Assembly (NCBI GenBank): GCA_002385735.1
Contig: DGEB01000023.1
Span: 14,763-36,840 of the forward strand
Direction: 5' to 3'
Source: Peptococcaceae bacterium UBA3937
Lineage (GTDB): Bacteria; Bacillota; Peptococcia; DRI-13; DTU073
DNA: 22,078 bases
How positions within the stretch are numbered: the first letter of the stretch is position 1; each line of letters begins with the position of its first letter. This document shows positions 8,645 to 17,272 of the stretch, one piece after another. The notes under the pieces are model-generated. The model was not told the DNA's origin and ran no database searches. It saw only the letters and a program-made list of their open reading frames with translations. The translations under genes were made by a program, and so were the position numbers.

Positions 8645-8804
8645 TTTCCATACCTCCTTGATTTCTTAATAGTATATAGGATATCCCGATTTATAAAAAT
8701 CATTTACAAAGTGGCCGCCCTTGTCTTGCTTTTACGATACTTTATATATCCTATGCGGGATTATTGCAAAAAGAAAAAGGCTCAGCAAAAACAATTATAA
8801 GGAC

Positions 8805-8846
8805 AAAAAAAACCTCCCAAAATGGGGTGATCCCCAAATTAGGAGG
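8805..8846 (-). terminator. Terminator of groES-groEL
   Basis: On the minus strand a 15-bp-long imperfect stem (arms 8832-8846 and 8813-8827, with GGGG/CCCC at the loop end and CCTCC/GGAGG at the base) closes a 4-nt loop and is followed by eight T's (8805-8812). It is placed just behind the groEL stop codon. Confidence 0.9.
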
Positions 8847-8880
8847 TGGCTTCAAACCTACGACTATTAGGTTTTAGAGC

Positions 8881-10506
<1,626 letters not shown>

Positions 10507-10525
10507 TTACAATTCCCTCCTAAAA

Positions 10526-10816
10526 TTATTTAATAACCGCATGAATGTCTCTTTCATTGAGGATTAACAATTCCTGGTCGTCCAGTTTCACTTCTGTTCC
10601 CGCATATTTCGAAAAAATTACCTTGTCTCCCACTTTTACTTCTAAGGGTACCTTTTGTCCGTTTTCCAAAGTTTTTCCGCTACCTACAGCCAATACTTCC
10701 CCTTGCTGCGGTTTTTCTTTAGATGCGGTATCCGGGATGACGATCCCACTTTTTGTTACTTCTTCCTGTGGAAATGGTTTTACTACTACTCTGTCGCCGA
10801 GAGGCTTGATATTCAT
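10526..10816 (-). CDS. groES: Co-chaperonin GroES (10-kDa)
   Basis: GroES caps the GroEL cavity. The 96-residue protein has the typical start [14 protein letters not shown], the mobile loop region [28 protein letters not shown] (18-45), and the ending [17 protein letters not shown]. The ATG (10814-10816) follows AAGGAGG eight bases upstream. It is the first gene of the heat-shock operon. Confidence 0.98.
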   Translation of the reverse strand: MNIKPLGDRVVVKPFPQEEVTKSGIVIPDTASKEKPQQGEVLAVGSGKTLENGQKVPLEVKVGDKVIFSKYAGTEVKLDDQELLILNERDIHAVIK

Positions 10817-10863
10817 CTATACTACCTCCTTAATTAATAAATTTTAATTATTTTTATTTTTTG

Positions 10864-10890
10864 TTAGCACTCGACCCTATTGAGTGCTAA
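10864..10890. promoter_or_regulatory. CIRCE element (HrcA operator)
   Basis: A perfect 9-9-9 inverted repeat, TTAGCACTC (10864-10872), a 9-bp spacer and GAGTGCTAA (10882-10890), is identical to the consensus CIRCE. By established knowledge it is bound by the repressor HrcA, so groESL should be induced by heat and unfolded protein. hrcA itself is not in the window. Confidence 0.97.
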
Positions 10891-10902
10891 TACACAACAC
10901 TA

Positions 10903-10931
10903 ATAATAGTAAAAACGCCTGGAGATGGCAA
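10903..10931 (-). promoter_or_regulatory. Sigma-A promoter of groESL
   Basis: On the minus strand TTGCCA (10926-10931), a 17-bp spacer and TATTAT (10903-10908) are followed directly by CIRCE, so HrcA would sit on the transcription start region. The rest of the gap up to 11160 is AT-rich with no gene I can support. Confidence 0.78.
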
Positions 10932-11185
10932 CACTCATAAAAAGCCGATATTTTTATTATCCGGTAATTTTGGAGGGTTTCTCTTTTATTTTCTCTTTCT
11001 TACTTCATTTCCCTACTCCATTTTGCCCCGATAAGCGCATCGCCCCTTTACCTTGTTATTAAAATATTGCCATTGTCTTCCTCTTTTATACGTAAAAAAG
11101 AACAGATTCTAGCAAATTCCTTGTAAAAACCGTCAGGATATTAGAAATAGCAATACAATTAATGTTTTTTTCAAGAAAAATACGG
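10932..11185. other. Intergenic stretch without a recognisable gene
   Basis: Together with the flanking promoters this forms a gap of about 350 bp between groES and the divergent cyclo-ligase gene. It holds the groESL promoter/CIRCE at one end and the cyclo-ligase promoter at the other. The middle is AT-rich, with no ORF having a ribosome binding site and no strong hairpin. 6S RNA is adjacent to this cyclo-ligase gene in Gammaproteobacteria, but I see no 6S-like long hairpin here. Confidence 0.6.
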
Positions 11186-11215
11186 TATAATAATAAACTA
11201 AACAGCCCTGTTTAG
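11186..11215 (+). promoter_or_regulatory. -10 element plus palindromic operator candidate
   Basis: A perfect TATAAT (11186-11191) lies about 55 bp before the cyclo-ligase start codon; the -35 region is T-rich and poor. Seven bases downstream is a perfect inverted repeat CTAAACAG-CC-CTGTTTAG (11198-11215), placed at the expected transcription start. A repressor binding there would block initiation, and a 2-nt loop makes a role as an RNA hairpin less likely. Confidence 0.5.
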
Positions 11216-11244
11216 CTTGCACTTTCGGAGGAAGGGGTTTTTGG

Positions 11245-11820
11245 ATGATTATTGATAAAAAAGAGCTCCGAGCAGACTTTTTGAAAAAAAGACTCAATCT
11301 GTCCTGGCAGGATGTGCAAACCAAAAGCCACCAGATCAATCAGAAGCTTTTCGAGCATTCTGTTTACGCATCAGCCCAAACAATCCTCATCTATCTTCCG
11401 ATCAAAAAAGAGCCCAATAGTCTATCCATCGTCAAAAATGCGTGGAAAGAAGAAAAACAAGTCTTGGTTCCGGTGACGATTCCCGCTGAAAAAACCCTGC
11501 TCCTTTCCCGCTTAGATAGCTTAAAGGAACTGACCGAGGGCTGTTACGGGATCCCCGAACCGAAACAAAAGAGCATCCATCCGGTGGAACCGCGCTGTGT
11601 CGACCTTTGTATCCTTCCGGGGCTGGCCTTTGACCGGAAAGGTTATCGCCTGGGATACGGCGGAGGTTATTTTGACCGCTTTTTACCCAAATTGCGGCCG
11701 GACTGTGTGAAAATCGCTCTGGCTTATGATTTTCAAATTATTGATTCCCTGGAGCACCTTTCTCACGATATCCCGATGGATATTATCATTACGGAATCAA
11801 CCGTCTACCAGTGCCGGTAA
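11245..11820 (+). CDS. 5-formyltetrahydrofolate cyclo-ligase
   Basis: This cytoplasmic enzyme of one-carbon metabolism uses ATP to convert 5-formyltetrahydrofolate to 5,10-methenyltetrahydrofolate. At 191 residues it has normal length. The N-terminal basic segment KKELRADFLKKRLNLS, the strand ILIYLPIKKEPNS, and the signature LPGLAFDRKGYRLGYGGGYFDRFL (about 129-152) are seen, ending with HDIPMDIIITE. A GGAGGAAGGGG tract precedes the ATG. It is a single-gene unit between a promoter with a palindrome and a strong terminator. Gene names in use differ (ygfA, fau, yqgN), so no symbol is given. Confidence 0.95.
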   Translation: MIIDKKELRADFLKKRLNLSWQDVQTKSHQINQKLFEHSVYASAQTILIYLPIKKEPNSLSIVKNAWKEEKQVLVPVTIPAEKTLLLSRLDSLKELTEGCYGIPEPKQKSIHPVEPRCVDLCILPGLAFDRKGYRLGYGGGYFDRFLPKLRPDCVKIALAYDFQIIDSLEHLSHDIPMDIIITESTVYQCR

Positions 11821-11844
11821 AGGGCAGCAAAAACCATTTTACAT

Positions 11845-11867
11845 TTTATAGCGCACTTTATAGCGCA
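11845..11867 (+). repeat. Tandem 11-bp repeat
   Basis: TTTATAGCGCA occurs twice (11845-11855 and 11857-11867) with one base between, giving a 12-bp period. It sits in the 3' region between the cyclo-ligase stop and its terminator. The function is unknown and it may be incidental. Confidence 0.6.
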
Positions 11868-11906
11868 TGCGAACAGAAAACTATGATTTACTTTAGTTTT
11901 TAACAA

Positions 11907-11942
11907 CCCGGCGGGGGCAAAAACCCTTCAGCCGGGCTTTTT
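11907..11942 (+). terminator. Terminator of the cyclo-ligase gene
   Basis: CCCGGC (11907-11912) pairs with GCCGGG (11931-11936) around an 18-nt loop that contains further G/C pairing, and is followed by CTTTTT. It ends exactly at the convergent ridA stop codon. Confidence 0.8.
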
Positions 11943-12415
11943 CATTCTTTTTCTTTTTTCAGTTTCACCACTAATTCGACTTCACAGGTGGCATCAAGGG
12001 GCAAACTGTTTACACCGACGGCGCTGCGGGCGTGGGCCCCTTTTTCGCCGAAAATTTTGCCCAATAACTCGGAAGCCCCGTTAACCACCTGGGGTTGGGC
12101 CGTAAAGTCGTCGGCGGAATTGACATAGCCCACTACCTTCACGATTTGCTCCACCCGGTCCAGATTTCCGGCCAAACCTTTGACCACGGCCAGACAGTTC
12201 AAGGCGCAGATTTGGGCGGCCTCATAAGCCTGCTCCGGCGAAAGGTCCTTCCCCACCTTACCTTTGTATTTAAGCTCCCCCTTTACCAAGGGAATCTGCC
12301 CTGAAGTATAAATCAAATCACCGGTGATTACCCCTGGCACATACGCCGCTACCGGTTTGGGCGCCTCCGGAATCATGAGCCCTAATTCCTGTAACTTTTT
12401 TTCCACATTGGACAT
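11942..12415 (-). CDS. RidA/YjgF-family protein (YjgF-like subfamily)
   Basis: Members of this family are trimeric cytoplasmic proteins; RidA proper hydrolyses reactive enamine/imine intermediates made by PLP enzymes. The 157-residue protein is longer than classical RidA (about 128) and carries the subfamily's N-terminal helix MSNVEKKLQELGL. Conserved parts are DLIYTSGQIPL (33-43), QAYEAAQICALNCLAVVKG, and the signature HARSAVGVNSLP (128-139) with the substrate-binding Arg130. CEVELVV follows. GGAGG precedes the ATG. Imine deaminase activity is plausible given the Arg, but this subfamily is less well characterised, so I give no symbol. Confidence 0.9.
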   Translation of the reverse strand: MSNVEKKLQELGLMIPEAPKPVAAYVPGVITGDLIYTSGQIPLVKGELKYKGKVGKDLSPEQAYEAAQICALNCLAVVKGLAGNLDRVEQIVKVVGYVNSADDFTAQPQVVNGASELLGKIFGEKGAHARSAVGVNSLPLDATCEVELVVKLKKEKE

Positions 12416-12545
12416 CCCTTTTTCCTCCTTTTTCTTCTTTCTTGCGCTTCACCCGGCCTGCTTCATTTTAAATGTTTAAGTATAATCTTACCACAAATCC
12501 CACCCCTCCGGCTGACCGTTTTTTTAGTTCTATATTATTTTCGCC

Positions 12546-12591
12546 GGACATATTATGGTATTGGAAAATACTACAAAAAGAACATATGTCC
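12546..12591. repeat. Nested inverted repeat beside the DnaA-box cluster
   Basis: An outer 8-bp inverted repeat GGACATAT (12546-12553) / ATATGTCC (12584-12591) encloses an inner hairpin TGGTATT (12556-12562) / AATACTA (12567-12573), seven pairs with one G-T, closed by GGAA. It could be extruded as DNA or form an RNA with a GNRA-type loop. It ends two bases before the first DnaA-box-like 9-mer. Confidence 0.55.
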
Positions 12592-12593
12592 AA

Positions 12594-12777
12594 CTATCCA
12601 CAGAATCCACAGGCTTATCCACAGGAAAAAACGCCTAAACACGCCCTTTCCCCTCTCCTACCCACAATATCCACAGCAAAAAAGAACTATCTTATGCCCT
12701 TTTTGTCCACACGGCTAACCTCCGTCCCACGCCGATTAGCGAACTTACACACACTATGCACATTTTTTTCATCCACA
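12594..12777 (+). promoter_or_regulatory. Cluster of DnaA-box-like 9-mers, all in one orientation
   Basis: Compared with the DnaA box TTATCCACA, the plus strand shows CTATCCACA (12594-12602), GAATCCACA (12603-12611), a perfect TTATCCACA (12615-12623), ATATCCACA (12667-12675), TTGTCCACA (12703-12711), CTATGCACA (12754-12762) and TCATCCACA (12769-12777). Five of the imperfect ones differ from TTATCCACA or TTATNCACA at one position; GAATCCACA differs at two. The first three are packed in 30 bp. An AT-rich segment lies immediately to the left, as at an origin. No dnaA, dnaN or gidA gene is near, and genes on both flanks run in the same direction, so I favour a secondary DnaA-binding cluster over the main oriC. 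Confidence 0.65.
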
Positions 12778-12867
12778 TCTTTAGCCTGACCCTTTCTCCC
12801 TTTTTCTAAAACAAAAAAGAAGCAAGGCGCTTAGAATTGAAACGCCGTGCCAAGAAAACGCCCATAG

Positions 12868-12894
12868 AAAAGCGCCGACCGTTTTGGTCGGCGC
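12868..12894 (-). terminator. Terminator of the CorC-type gene
   Basis: A perfect 9-bp stem GCGCCGACC (12872-12880) / GGTCGGCGC (12886-12894) with a 5-nt loop is followed on the minus strand by TTTT (12868-12871). It lies about 75 bp behind the stop codon. The U-run is short, so efficiency is uncertain. Confidence 0.65.
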
Positions 12895-12968
12895 GAACCA
12901 TGTTTACAACATGTTCACCCTATGCTCATAACAGACTCATCGCCTGCTCATATTATCCTTGTTTTAGC

Positions 12969-14387
12969 TTACAGCTTTCGGGGCTCCGTTTGTAAACAGG
13001 CCACCACACGCGCATCCGTCATGCCCGATGGGGACTGTTCTTCCTCTCCCGGAAACACATCTCGATGCCCTTCCTCGGAGCCGTTTCCGTTTTCACCGTC
13101 ATCCTGTTTCGGGCTTTGGTCATCATCGGTGCTCTTTAGCCTTCTGATCCGGACTTTCTCGATCCGGTGCCCATCCATCGTCCAGACGGTAAGCTCGAGG
13201 CCGGCAATTTCCACTTTATCTCCTTCTACCGGGACCCGGTCCAATAAGGAAAAGACCAAACCGCCGACCGTATCGGCCTCTTCAAACTGCAAATCCGTAT
13301 GCAGATAATCATTCAGTTCCTCAATGCGCATGACCGCATTAATCTCGATCAGATCGTCATCAAGAACCTGCACTAACGGTTCCTCACTATCGTGCTCGTC
13401 TTGAATATCCCCCATAATCTCCTCAATCAAATCTTCCATCGTTACCAGACCGGCCGTCCCGCCGTATTCATCCAGGACAATCGCCATATGAATCTTCTCT
13501 TTCTTCATCGTCATGAATAACTCGGAGATTTTCTTGGTTTCGGGAACAAAGATGGTCTGCCGCACATGCTTTTCCGGAGAAAAATTCACTTTTTCTTCCG
13601 GCGAGAGAAAGATTAAATCTTTAATATGCACAACTCCTAAAATATTGTCAATAATCCCATCGTAAACCGGAATCCGGGAAAACTGTTCTTCTTTGACCAC
13701 ATTCATTAAATCCTCAAAAGAAGTATTTTTTTCTAAGGCCGTAATATCCGGACGCGGGGTCATCACATCCTTTACGACCATATCCGCAAACTCAAACACA
13801 TTGTGCAACATACTTTTTTCTACTTGCGCAATCTCTTCATCTTCCTGCCCGGAAGCCACCATATCGATAAACTCCTTCTCGGTAAGACCATTACCCGCAC
13901 GCTCGGCTTCCTCATAGCCCAGCAGTTTGCCAAAGAGACGGCCCGGCATTTCGAAAAACCTCATGAAAGGCGTAAAAAGATATTTGGCCGCAATGATGGT
14001 ATTACTGAAAAAGAGACTAATCGCGGCCGCATACTTCTTGCCAAGCACTTCCGGCACGCTTTTGGCGAAAAACACAAAAAGAAAAAGTAAGCCTAAGGCC
14101 GCCAGGGTAACCGTCACCCACCCTCGGTAGGCGTATTGCATTAGGAACAAGGTCCCTAAAACGGTTGCCCCAATCCACAACACCAGTTTACCAAAGAGCA
14201 AAGTCTCAAAAATGCCTTTCGGAGCCTCAAAAATCCGCTTAATTACCAATACTCGCTCATCATTTTCCTGCTGGTGAAGCCGTCCGTCTTGCAAAGCCTT
14301 TAACGCATATTCCCAAGTAGCCAGAAGTCCTGCTAAAAACAGCATCAACAAGAACATCAAGATCTGTTTACTACCGTCGGGATCCAA
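12969..14387 (-). CDS. CNNM/CBS-pair/CorC_HlyC membrane protein (hemolysin C-like)
   Basis: A 472-residue inner-membrane protein of the family linked to divalent-cation (Mg2+/Co2+) transport; the name 'hemolysin' is historical. The N-terminal DUF21/CNNM part has hydrophobic segments at about 8-24, 63-84 and 90-109. A CBS pair follows (about 207-330, starting DVMTPRPDITALEK and ending LDEYGGTAGLVTMEDLIEEIMGDIQDE), then a CorC_HlyC domain (about 345-420). Two membrane-domain landmarks look altered: the family's small-Ser/Thr-Glu motif reads ATWEYAL (23-29) and the GE-x-x-PK motif reads KSVPEVLG (109-116). The last about 50 residues are a hydrophilic, acidic tail beyond the family's usual end. 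The start is TTG (14385-14387) after GAGGAG. It is a single-gene unit with its own promoter. Confidence 0.9.
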   Translation of the reverse strand: MDPDGSKQILMFLLMLFLAGLLATWEYALKALQDGRLHQQENDERVLVIKRIFEAPKGIFETLLFGKLVLWIGATVLGTLFLMQYAYRGWVTVTLAALGLLFLFVFFAKSVPEVLGKKYAAAISLFFSNTIIAAKYLFTPFMRFFEMPGRLFGKLLGYEEAERAGNGLTEKEFIDMVASGQEDEEIAQVEKSMLHNVFEFADMVVKDVMTPRPDITALEKNTSFEDLMNVVKEEQFSRIPVYDGIIDNILGVVHIKDLIFLSPEEKVNFSPEKHVRQTIFVPETKKISELFMTMKKEKIHMAIVLDEYGGTAGLVTMEDLIEEIMGDIQDEHDSEEPLVQVLDDDLIEINAVMRIEELNDYLHTDLQFEEADTVGGLVFSLLDRVPVEGDKVEIAGLELTVWTMDGHRIEKVRIRRLKSTDDDQSPKQDDGENGNGSEEGHRDVFPGEEEQSPSGMTDARVVACLQTEPRKL

Positions 14388-14431
14388 TTAAAACCAACTC
14401 CTCTTTCGTTTGTTTTTATTTATCGTATACT

Positions 14432-14459
14432 ATTATACTATAAAGACAGAAAAGTTCAA
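14432..14459 (-). promoter_or_regulatory. Sigma-A promoter of the CorC-type gene
   Basis: On the minus strand TTGAAC (14454-14459), a 16-bp spacer and a perfect TATAAT (14432-14437) lie about 45 bp upstream of the TTG start. Confidence 0.78.
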
Positions 14460-14492
14460 ACATTGTATTTTCTGGGGCCAAGGCCCTTCAAT

Positions 14493-15518
14493 TTATAGCA
14501 AACGTAACTGGGGAACCGCATTCAAATCCCAGCCGGCAAAATCCCCTTTTAAATACCGGTAATAACCGGCACAGGCAATCATCGCCGCGTTATCGGTACA
14601 GTATTCCAAAGGGGGATAAAATAGTTTGATTCCTTCCCCCGCACACCGTTTTTGCATTTCCTGCCGTAACCGGCTGTTGGCAGAAACACCGCCGGCCAAC
14701 AAAACGGTCGCCACCTTTTCATTTTTAACGGCTAACATGGTCTTTTCCACCAACACCTCGACCACACTGGCTTGAAAACTGGCCGCCAAATCAGCCATCT
14801 TCACTTCCTCTTCCTTTTGAGCCGCCCGATTCAGATAATTCAGCACTGCTGTTTTCAGCCCGCTGAAACTGAAAGCATAGTTGTTTTCCCCCAGCATAGC
14901 CCGCGGTAAGGGAATAGCCTGCTCGTTCCCCTGCCGCGCCAACTCATCCAGCAGCGGCCCGCCGGGATAACCGAGCCCCATAGCCCGCGCTACCTTGTCA
15001 TAAGCTTCCCCGGCCGCGTCATCCTGGGTTTCGCCCAATAATTCATATTCCCCATGCCCTTTCAGCTTTACCAGGGCCGTATGCCCTCCGGACACAATCA
15101 AACAAACCAGGGGAAATTCCCTTTTTTCATTAGTTAACCAGTTGGCGTAAATATGCCCTTCAATATGGTTAATCCCCAGCAAAGGGAGATTAAGACTATA
15201 GGCCAAAGCTTTGGCTGTGCTCACCCCCACCAGCAAGGCCCCTACCAGACCCGGCCCGTAGGTGACGGCAATCGCCGACAAATCGGCAAAAGTCAGCCCG
15301 GCTGCTTTCAAAGCCAGGTCGATGAGCCGGTTGACCTGTTCCAAATGTTGCCGGGAAGCGATTTCCGGAACCACCCCGCCATATTGCTGATGAGTTTTGA
15401 TCTGGGAAGAGACTAAATTGGCCAAAAGTTCCTTTCCGTCAGCCAGAATAGCCACCGCCGTCTCATCACAACTCGTCTCTATTGCCATAATGGTTGTCCT
15501 TGCCTGTGTTTTGGTCAT
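14493..15518 (-). CDS. tsaD: tRNA N6-threonylcarbamoyladenosine transferase TsaD
   Basis: TsaD transfers the threonylcarbamoyl group to A37 of ANN-decoding tRNAs, working with TsaB and TsaE in bacteria. With the start chosen here the protein has 341 residues, normal for the family. It shows MAIETSCDETAVAI (11-24), the metal-binding HIEGH (His118 and His122), VTYGPGLVGALLVG, SGGHTALV, and the C-terminal NAAMIACAGYYRY. I chose the ATG at 15516-15518 because it overlaps the rimI stop (ATGA) and has AAGGAG eight bases upstream; a GTG at 15536 inside rimI is less likely. It is the last gene of tsaE-tsaB-rimI-tsaD. Confidence 0.96.
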   Translation of the reverse strand: MTKTQARTTIMAIETSCDETAVAILADGKELLANLVSSQIKTHQQYGGVVPEIASRQHLEQVNRLIDLALKAAGLTFADLSAIAVTYGPGLVGALLVGVSTAKALAYSLNLPLLGINHIEGHIYANWLTNEKREFPLVCLIVSGGHTALVKLKGHGEYELLGETQDDAAGEAYDKVARAMGLGYPGGPLLDELARQGNEQAIPLPRAMLGENNYAFSFSGLKTAVLNYLNRAAQKEEEVKMADLAASFQASVVEVLVEKTMLAVKNEKVATVLLAGGVSANSRLRQEMQKRCAGEGIKLFYPPLEYCTDNAAMIACAGYYRYLKGDFAGWDLNAVPQLRLL

Positions 15519-15973
15519 TCCTGAAGCTCCTTCCACATTATCAGCGCGTCCTCGTTGGTATCCGCGTAATAGCCCGGTCGTACGCCAGCCGGTTTAAAAC
15601 CCATCTTCCGGTACAGTTTTTGCGCCCTGGTATTCGAAGCCCGGACTTCCAAGGTTATCCGGGCCGCCTTTTTTTGGAGGGCCAGGGCCAACATCCCCGC
15701 AAGCAGAAACTCCCCTAACTTTTGGCCCCGGTATTGCGGCGCAATGGCAATGTTGGTGATATGCACTTCATCCAGAATAATCCACATCCCGCCATAACCC
15801 AGCACCTTCTGCGGGCTTTCCTCCGAGGTCACAATCAGGTAATGGGCAAACTCGTTGTCGGCCAGTTCACAATGAAAGGCATAGGACGACCAGGGGGTAG
15901 AAAAAGACTGTTTTTCGATTTCCACCACCTGCATAATATCTTCAACTGTCATTGGCCTTAAAAGATAATTCAT
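15515..15973 (-). CDS. rimI: Ribosomal-protein-alanine N-acetyltransferase RimI (GNAT)
   Basis: A 152-residue GNAT acetyltransferase of the RimI type, which acetylates the N-terminal alanine of ribosomal protein S18 in E. coli; the substrate here is inferred. Visible are QSFSTPWSSYAFHCEL (24-39), the acetyl-CoA-binding region ITNIAIAPQYRGQKLGEFLL with the Q-R-G-x-K/G-x-G turn, TLEVRASNTRAQKLYRKMGF, and GVRPGYYADTNEDALIMWKEL. I use the ATG at 15971-15973, with GAGGTG upstream; a GTG one codon earlier is equally in frame. It stops inside the tsaD start codon region (ATGA overlap), and its place between tsaB and tsaD is the usual Bacillota order. Confidence 0.93.
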   Translation of the reverse strand: MNYLLRPMTVEDIMQVVEIEKQSFSTPWSSYAFHCELADNEFAHYLIVTSEESPQKVLGYGGMWIILDEVHITNIAIAPQYRGQKLGEFLLAGMLALALQKKAARITLEVRASNTRAQKLYRKMGFKPAGVRPGYYADTNEDALIMWKELQE

Positions 15974-15985
15974 CACCCTTACACC

Positions 15986-16702
15986 TCAGCGGCCGCTACT
16001 CTCTGCTTCGGCCATCAGCTTGCGCTGCGCTTCGGAAGAACGGATATACATTGGTTTTAAAGCAAACAAATCGTCCTGTTCTCCTCGGGCCAGCCTTTCC
16101 TGTCCCAACCAGGCCACGCTTGCCCCCCGCGCCGTTAAAAAGGGAGCCGGCGGAAGGCACAGTTTTTCCGCTAAGCTCTCTTGCCACAGCTCAAGATAAG
16201 CCGACGCCCCATCCCCACATAATAAAACCAGCTCGCCATATTCCTGCAGCTTTTGCCCCCACAGCCCCGGGGCCACCGCCTGATACGGCTCCAACTGTTC
16301 ATACTTTTGCTCCCGGTCCAAGCGAAACAGGGTGGTATAAACCTCGTTCCGGCGCGCATTTAACATGGGGCATACTAAACCGGGCCGGCCCATGTGTAAA
16401 TAGGCTAAAGCCAGCAAGGTCGGCACGCTGACTAAAGGAACGGCCAGCCCTTGGGCCAGCCCTTTGGCCGTAGCCATGCCAATCCGTAAGCCGGTAAAAG
16501 AACCAGGACCGCCGGCAACCGCAATCCCACTGAGCTCCTTCCGGGTAATCTGAGTCTGTTTTAATAACTCATCGATTAACGGCAACAGTTGTTCCGAATG
16601 GGTCAACCCAATATTCAGCGTTATTTCCCCTAATACCTTCTCCTCTGAGACCAACGCCACGGAAGCAACCGGCGTCGAGCTCTCGATTCCTAAAACAATC
16701 AT
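15986..16702 (-). CDS. tsaB: t6A biosynthesis protein TsaB
   Basis: TsaB is an ASKHA-fold paralogue of TsaD that forms the TsaD-TsaB core of the t6A complex but does not itself catalyse transfer. The 238-residue form begins MIVLGIESSTPVASVAL and continues with LTHSEQLLPLIDELL and AGGPGSFTGLRIGMATAKGLAQGL (about 65-88), the family's best-conserved stretch. The C-terminal half is variable, as usual. A longer frame up to 16747 is open inside tsaE, but the ATG at 16700-16702 has AAGGGG nine bases upstream and lies 13 bp behind the tsaE stop, so I prefer it. Confidence 0.93.
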   Translation of the reverse strand: MIVLGIESSTPVASVALVSEEKVLGEITLNIGLTHSEQLLPLIDELLKQTQITRKELSGIAVAGGPGSFTGLRIGMATAKGLAQGLAVPLVSVPTLLALAYLHMGRPGLVCPMLNARRNEVYTTLFRLDREQKYEQLEPYQAVAPGLWGQKLQEYGELVLLCGDGASAYLELWQESLAEKLCLPPAPFLTARGASVAWLGQERLARGEQDDLFALKPMYIRSSEAQRKLMAEAESSGR

Positions 16703-16715
16703 TTCAGGCAACCCC

Positions 16716-17213
16716 TTAATCGTTAAAGTTTTTGGGCGGGTCATCATGCAGCTTACTCACCAAGGCTTCCATCGACTCCCCATGGGGACAAAAAGTAATT
16801 AAGCGCCCTTCCCCTTCTTCCGGTCGATAGAAGCGCGTGATCTTCACCTGTAAAAAATCCGCCGGCAAATACGCCCGGACCAAATCAGCCCATTCAATGG
16901 CCGCGACCCAAGGGGCTTCAAAATACTCCTCATAGCCTAATTCTTCGAAGGCTTCGGGAAAAGGGAGCCGGTAAACATCAAAATGGGCTAAAGAAAGCCT
17001 TCCTTTATAAAGGTGTAAAAGGGTAAAGGTGGGGCTGGTGACCGTTTCAACAGCTTCAAGCCCCGCCGCCATCCCTTTGACAAACTGTGTTTTTCCCGCT
17101 CCCAATTCTCCTTCCAGAGCGATTACTTCGCCGCCCTGCAGATGGGCGGCCAGTTTTTTCCCTAAATTGAAGGTATCCTCAGCAGTAAAAGATGTAAAAC
17201 GTACCTCGGCCAA
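16716..17213 (-). CDS. tsaE: t6A complex ATPase TsaE
   Basis: TsaE is the small P-loop ATPase needed for turnover of the bacterial t6A machinery. The 165-residue protein has Walker A GELGAGKT (35-42), the switch-like TVTSPTFTLLHLY (57-69), HFDVYRL (77-83) and the aromatic/acidic IEWADLV (105-111). The start is TTG (17211-17213): it is the only start codon between the in-frame upstream stop and the conserved region, and GGAAG lies nine bases upstream. It follows the amidohydrolase gene by 59 bp, so it may be read from that operon or from a weak promoter in the gap. Confidence 0.94.
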   Translation of the reverse strand: MAEVRFTSFTAEDTFNLGKKLAAHLQGGEVIALEGELGAGKTQFVKGMAAGLEAVETVTSPTFTLLHLYKGRLSLAHFDVYRLPFPEAFEELGYEEYFEAPWVAAIEWADLVRAYLPADFLQVKITRFYRPEEGEGRLITFCPHGESMEALVSKLHDDPPKNFND

Positions 17214-17272
17214 TGAAGCGCACTTCCATTCCTAACATAATTTATATAACCACACTCTTCTTATGCCCATGA

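Larger units (their letters stand above)
12416..12968. other. 550-bp gene-free region with DnaA-box cluster
   Basis: No supported coding sequence lies here: the one long open frame (12472-12789) has no ribosome binding site and a composition unlike its neighbours. The stretch holds, from left to right, the ridA leader, an AT-rich segment (about 12505-12590) with a nested inverted repeat, the DnaA-box-like cluster, and the terminator of the downstream-facing CorC-type gene. Confidence 0.75.

Noticed and set aside
8676..8754. A 9-bp inverted repeat (ATAGGATAT 8676-8684 / ATATCCTAT 8746-8754) upstream of the CBS gene.
   Set aside because: The arms are about 60 bp apart in AT-rich DNA and do not extend; chance is a fair explanation.
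10932..11185. A 6S RNA gene next to the cyclo-ligase gene, as in Gammaproteobacteria.
   Set aside because: No long near-continuous hairpin with a central bubble can be seen, and the linkage is not expected in Bacillota.
12505..12777. The DnaA-box cluster as the main chromosomal origin oriC.
   Set aside because: No dnaA, dnaN, recF, rpmH or gidA lies nearby, and the genes on both sides run mostly on the same strand, whereas Bacillota genes usually diverge from oriC. GC skew of the whole genome would decide.
12472..12789. A 105-codon open frame on the plus strand in the gap after ridA.
   Set aside because: No ribosome binding site, a Pro/Ser/Leu-rich translation without domain character, and it runs through the DnaA-box cluster.
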